Shown piece after piece: positions 3,415 through 6,479 of a stretch of 6,479 bases of DNA. Location: NCBI GenBank assembly GCA_002315165.1, contig DCGC01000025.1, positions 4,160-10,638 on the forward strand, read 5' to 3'. Each line of letters begins with the position of its first letter. Position 1 is the stretch's first letter. The position numbers and the translations under genes are program-made. The stretch is from Candidatus Saccharibacteria bacterium UBA1788. Its GTDB lineage: Bacteria; Patescibacteriota; Saccharimonadia; Saccharimonadales; Saccharimonadaceae. Under the pieces are notes generated by a model. The model ran no database searches, was not told where the DNA came from, and saw only the letters and a list, made by a program, of their open reading frames with translations.

Positions 3415-6063
3415 ATGACAAAAGCCGAGAAGCCAAAGAAAAAAGAATTCAAAAAACTCACACAAAAACAAATCGCGAAGCTCAGTTTCTTTAAGCGCCT
3501 GCGCTATAAACACCAACTCCGTATTCTTAAAGAAAATAAACGCCGCGAAGCCGATAACGCCACTCTCCCGAAAGGGAAAATTAAACGTTTCTTTGCTCGT
3601 CTCGCTCCGAAACGCGTTTTCCATTTTGTCTTTTCTTGGTATGGCTTTAAAAGAATTCTAAGATTTATCGCGGCTTGTATTCTGCTCGGAATTATCGCTC
3701 TCGGCGGCTTATTTATCTACTATAAACAACAAATCAAAGATATCCAAATCACCGATATTAACATTTCCGAAACCGTTAACACCTACCTCGACCGCAACGG
3801 CACCGTTCTCTGGAAAGATACCGGCTCCGATAACTATCGTCTCGTCGTCGAGCATGATGAAATCTCCGAATATGTCTATCAAGCTACTATCGCTATCGAA
3901 GACCGCAATTTCTATTCCCACCACGGCATCGACCCTAAAGGCCTTATTCGCGCCGTCTTTTCTACTTTAGCCGGTCGTGGCGTTCAGGGTGGCTCTACGC
4001 TTACTCAGCAGCTTATCAAACAAGTCTACTTTTCTAGCGAAGCTGCTAGCGCAAACCGCGGCGGTATTACTCGAAAGATCAAAGAGCTTATTCTCGCTAT
4101 CGAGCTCGAAAAGCAATATAGCAAAGACCAAATTATCACCATGTATCTTAACGAGTCGCCTTATGGCGGTCGTCGTAATGGCGTAGAATCTGCTGCTCGT
4201 ACTTACTTTGGAAAATCCGCAAAAGAACTCACTCTTGCCGAGTCTGCGCTTCTCGCAGCTATTCCAAACAACCCAGCCGTCCTTAACCCTTATAATTCCT
4301 ACGGCAATGAAATGCTGATTAAACGTCAGCATAAAGTCCTCGATGCTATGGTAGATATGGACTATATCACCGAAGAAGATGCTGAAGAAGCCAAAGCCGT
4401 CGACATTCTCGCGACCATCCAGCCTGAATCTTCCCAATATTCCAACATGCTCGCCCCGCATTTTGTCCTCGAAGTTAAAAAACAACTCGAAGCCGAATAT
4501 GGCATCTCAACTATGCGCCAAGGTGGCTATGTTATTACTACCACCCTCGACTACGACGCCCAAAAAATCGCCGAAGAAGCAGTCGCTGCCGGCTCTGCTC
4601 TCATGTCTAAAAACAAAAGCGACAACATGGCCCTCGTTTCTGTCGATGTCGAAACTTCCCAAGTTGTCGCCATGGTTGGTTCGTCTGATTTCTACAATAA
4701 GACCTATGGCGAGCTTAACGTTACGACCGACTCCCTAATTGAGCCAGGCTCCTCGATTAAACCGATTCTTGATTATTCCGCTCTCTTCATGGAACGCGAA
4801 GGTCAAAATTTCGGCCCAGGTACAATTCTAAAAGACGAAAATATCGACTCAATTTATTGCAATGGCTATACTGGCGGCTCCTGTAAGCTTCGCAACTCTA
4901 CCGGCTCTTTCTACGGCGATATTACTATTCGCTTCTCGCTCGGACATTCTTTCAATATTGGCGCCGTCAAAGCTCTCTATATTAATGGTATAGAAAATAG
5001 CTTAGAAGTCGCTCACTCGCTTGGCGATACCAGCTATTGCGAGAATCGCAGCGACTACGGACTCACTATTGCTATTGGCTCTGGCTGTGGCGTCCGCCTT
5101 GTTGAGCATGCCAACGCCTATGCCTCTCTTGCTCGCGGCGGTTCCTATAAAGATCTCGCCTATATTCTCGAAGTTAAAAACAGCAAAGGCGAAGTTATTA
5201 AATCATGGAACGATTCCGCTGCTACCCAAGTTGTCGACGAACAGGTTGCCTATATGCTTTCCGATATCCTAAGCGACAAAAACGCTCGCTGGTCTAGCTA
5301 CAACACCACTCCAGGTTTTGTCATCCCAGGCGTTTGGACCGCAACAAAAACCGGTACAACTACCGACCAAAGCAATGCTCCAAAAGATTCCCTCATGGTA
5401 AATTATTCAACCGCCCTTGCTACCGTCGCCTGGAACGGCAATCATAACGGTTCCGCTCTTTCTGCTAGCACAAAAATCCCAGTCGGGACCGCTCTTTCTA
5501 TCTATACCGAGCGTGTCCATAAAGAAGTCTACGCTAATAATGGTAAATGGCAGTCTGGCGACAAACCAATAAAACCAGCCGGAATCAAAACTCTTACCGT
5601 AAATGGCAAGACAGACATCTGGCCAAGCTGGTATAACGAGAAAAAGAGTGGCGTAGAAAAAGTCACGCTCGAGTTCAACAAGGTTAACCATATGCTTGCG
5701 ACCGAATGTACCCCAGATTCACTTCGCATTTCTATCGAGGCCACCAAAACTGTTGACCCTATGACAAAGAAAGAAATCTGGAACGTTCCAGAACCTTATG
5801 ACCGCGAACAAAGCGACGACTGCTCCTTGACCGAATACAACAGCCCAACGGTCTCCGCCAGTAGCGTTGGCTCGAGCGTGCGCATCTCTGTTAACGGCTA
5901 CGGCACTTTGTCTTATACTATCACCGCTGACGGCAAAAAGGTCGAATCTGGCTCAGCTACTAGCTCCACGTTCTTTGCAGATTACCAGATTACCGGCGAT
6001 GAAGAATCTATTGTAGTTAACGTTTCTGACTCTTACGGCGGCTCGGCTTCTTCTTCGCTTTAG
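3415..6063 (+). CDS. Bifunctional class A penicillin-binding protein (PBP1A-like)
   Basis: This membrane enzyme polymerises lipid II into glycan strands (glycosyltransferase GT51) and crosslinks their peptides (transpeptidase). The 882 residues comprise a strongly basic cytoplasmic tail (1-79) and one membrane helix (about 80-103, FIAACILLGIIALGG). The GT51 domain has EDRNFYSHHG (catalytic E162), QGGSTLTQQL (191-200), RKIKE and YLNESPYGG. The transpeptidase domain has SSIK (catalytic S446, K449), SFN (512-514) and KTGT (645-648), all intact. A C-terminal tail carries LATECTP and then a Ser/Thr-rich beta domain (about 810-882), perhaps Ig or FN3-like. The six extracytoplasmic cysteines lie in three close pairs (482/490, 542/558, 765/803). 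No Shine-Dalgarno is present. The last 47 bases overlap the convergent PIN-TRAM gene. Secure to family; the paralogue name is not assignable. Confidence 0.97.
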   Translation: MTKAEKPKKKEFKKLTQKQIAKLSFFKRLRYKHQLRILKENKRREADNATLPKGKIKRFFARLAPKRVFHFVFSWYGFKRILRFIAACILLGIIALGGLFIYYKQQIKDIQITDINISETVNTYLDRNGTVLWKDTGSDNYRLVVEHDEISEYVYQATIAIEDRNFYSHHGIDPKGLIRAVFSTLAGRGVQGGSTLTQQLIKQVYFSSEAASANRGGITRKIKELILAIELEKQYSKDQIITMYLNESPYGGRRNGVESAARTYFGKSAKELTLAESALLAAIPNNPAVLNPYNSYGNEMLIKRQHKVLDAMVDMDYITEEDAEEAKAVDILATIQPESSQYSNMLAPHFVLEVKKQLEAEYGISTMRQGGYVITTTLDYDAQKIAEEAVAAGSALMSKNKSDNMALVSVDVETSQVVAMVGSSDFYNKTYGELNVTTDSLIEPGSSIKPILDYSALFMEREGQNFGPGTILKDENIDSIYCNGYTGGSCKLRNSTGSFYGDITIRFSLGHSFNIGAVKALYINGIENSLEVAHSLGDTSYCENRSDYGLTIAIGSGCGVRLVEHANAYASLARGGSYKDLAYILEVKNSKGEVIKSWNDSAATQVVDEQVAYMLSDILSDKNARWSSYNTTPGFVIPGVWTATKTGTTTDQSNAPKDSLMVNYSTALATVAWNGNHNGSALSASTKIPVGTALSIYTERVHKEVYANNGKWQSGDKPIKPAGIKTLTVNGKTDIWPSWYNEKKSGVEKVTLEFNKVNHMLATECTPDSLRISIEATKTVDPMTKKEIWNVPEPYDREQSDDCSLTEYNSPTVSASSVGSSVRISVNGYGTLSYTITADGKKVESGSATSSTFFADYQITGDEESIVVNVSDSYGGSASSSL

Positions 6064-6479
6064 TCTCAGTTGCAATTTTTGCAAACATCATCTTGCCAGC
6101 CGAAGTTTGAAGAAAACGCACGAACTCAACAGTAACCACGCTGTTAAGTTTGCTTGCTGCGTTATCTACGACGACCATCGTTCCGTCCGGCAAATACCCG
6201 ACACCTTGTTTTGGGTTGCTTCCTAACGAAATAATTTTTACAGTCAGCTTTTCTCCAGGTAAAAATTCACTACGCATTACCAAAGCTAAATCGTTGATAT
6301 TTAGCGTGTCAATTTTTTCCGTCGCTGCAACTTTCGCTAGGTTGAAATCGCAAGTTAAAATAAGACCACGATTTTCTTTTGCTAATTCTATCAGCCTTTC
6401 ATCGACAGGAGTCCTATCAAGCTCGTCTTGCAAAATTTCTGTGTTAACATAAATAACTCGCTCGAGCTCGTTCACGAGG
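6017..6479 (-). CDS. PIN-TRAM domain protein (YacL-like), C-terminal part, truncated by window edge
   Basis: The minus-strand frame is open to the right edge, so the GTG at 6475 is likely an internal Val; 153 residues are visible. The first half is the end of a PIN ribonuclease fold: NELERV, VDERLIELAKE (acidic D/E site) and LILTCDFNLAKVA (conserved Asp), then LNINDLA. A TRAM RNA-binding domain follows (LPGEKLTVKII, QGVGYLPDGTMVVVDNA, LQTSAGKMMFAKI). This is the layout of Bacillus YacL and relatives, usually preceded by membrane helices; that part and the first PIN Asp lie outside. Substrate and role are not established, although the domains point to RNA cleavage or binding. The protein ends with a basic tail (KKKPSRRKSQKR) encoded antisense to the Ser-rich end of the PBP, an overlap of 47 bases. 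Family assignment is secure. Confidence 0.93.
   Translation of the reverse strand, partial: LVNELERVIYVNTEILQDELDRTPVDERLIELAKENRGLILTCDFNLAKVAATEKIDTLNINDLALVMRSEFLPGEKLTVKIISLGSNPKQGVGYLPDGTMVVVDNAASKLNSVVTVEFVRFLQTSAGKMMFAKIATETKAKKKPSRRKSQKR

Noticed and set aside
3967..4485. 172-residue minus-strand reading frame inside the PBP gene
   Set aside because: It is antisense to the GT51 domain with no start signals and no recognisable motifs; a shadow of the codon bias of the real gene.
6473..6475. GTG as the start of the PIN-TRAM protein
   Set aside because: The frame continues to the window edge and the residues around it fit the interior of a PIN domain, so the protein is truncated by the window.

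Overview
The window looks like a compact bacterial chromosome segment from the Candidate Phyla Radiation (Patescibacteria), most likely Saccharibacteria (TM7). This is an inference from the gene set (LepA, HrcA, GrpE, class A PBP, PIN-TRAM), the shortened HrcA and GrpE, the very small intergenic gaps and a possible leaderless gene style. The standard bacterial code fits: no coding region needs UGA to be read as an amino acid. There is no sign of phage, transposon, CRISPR or integrative-element DNA. No gene-free stretch exceeds 300 bases; the largest gap is about 127 bases and is packed with regulatory signals.

Left part (1-1848): the C-terminal two thirds of elongation factor 4 (lepA, + strand, cut by the left edge) runs tail to tail into a minus-strand adenylate-kinase-like NMP kinase, with a 20-base coding overlap. 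The kinase promoter sits directly against an intrinsic terminator belonging to the next minus-strand gene.

Middle (1849-3407): a 67-residue protein of unknown function (minus) and the heat-shock repressor gene hrcA (+) diverge from a 127-base region. That region carries a degenerate but recognisable CIRCE operator, a TTGCCA-17-TATAAT promoter for hrcA and an extended -10 promoter for the small gene. It also holds a hairpin placed where the small gene's mRNA should begin. hrcA is followed by grpE with a one-base overlap and a strong Shine-Dalgarno. dnaK and dnaJ do not follow.

Right part (3408-6479): a bifunctional class A penicillin-binding protein (882 aa, both catalytic domains intact) has its own extended -10 promoter overlapping the grpE stop codon. 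It ends with a 47-base convergent overlap with a minus-strand PIN-TRAM protein of the YacL type, cut by the right edge.

Themes: three genes (NMP kinase, hrcA, PBP) have a perfect TATAAT exactly six bases before the ATG and no Shine-Dalgarno, which predicts leaderless mRNAs. grpE and the 67-aa gene instead have good Shine-Dalgarno sequences. The stress module (HrcA repressor, GrpE co-chaperone) appears autoregulated through CIRCE, and the small divergent gene may share that control. I see no clearly new multi-gene system. The most novel candidates are the 67-aa gene with its regulatory region and the uniform -10/ATG architecture.
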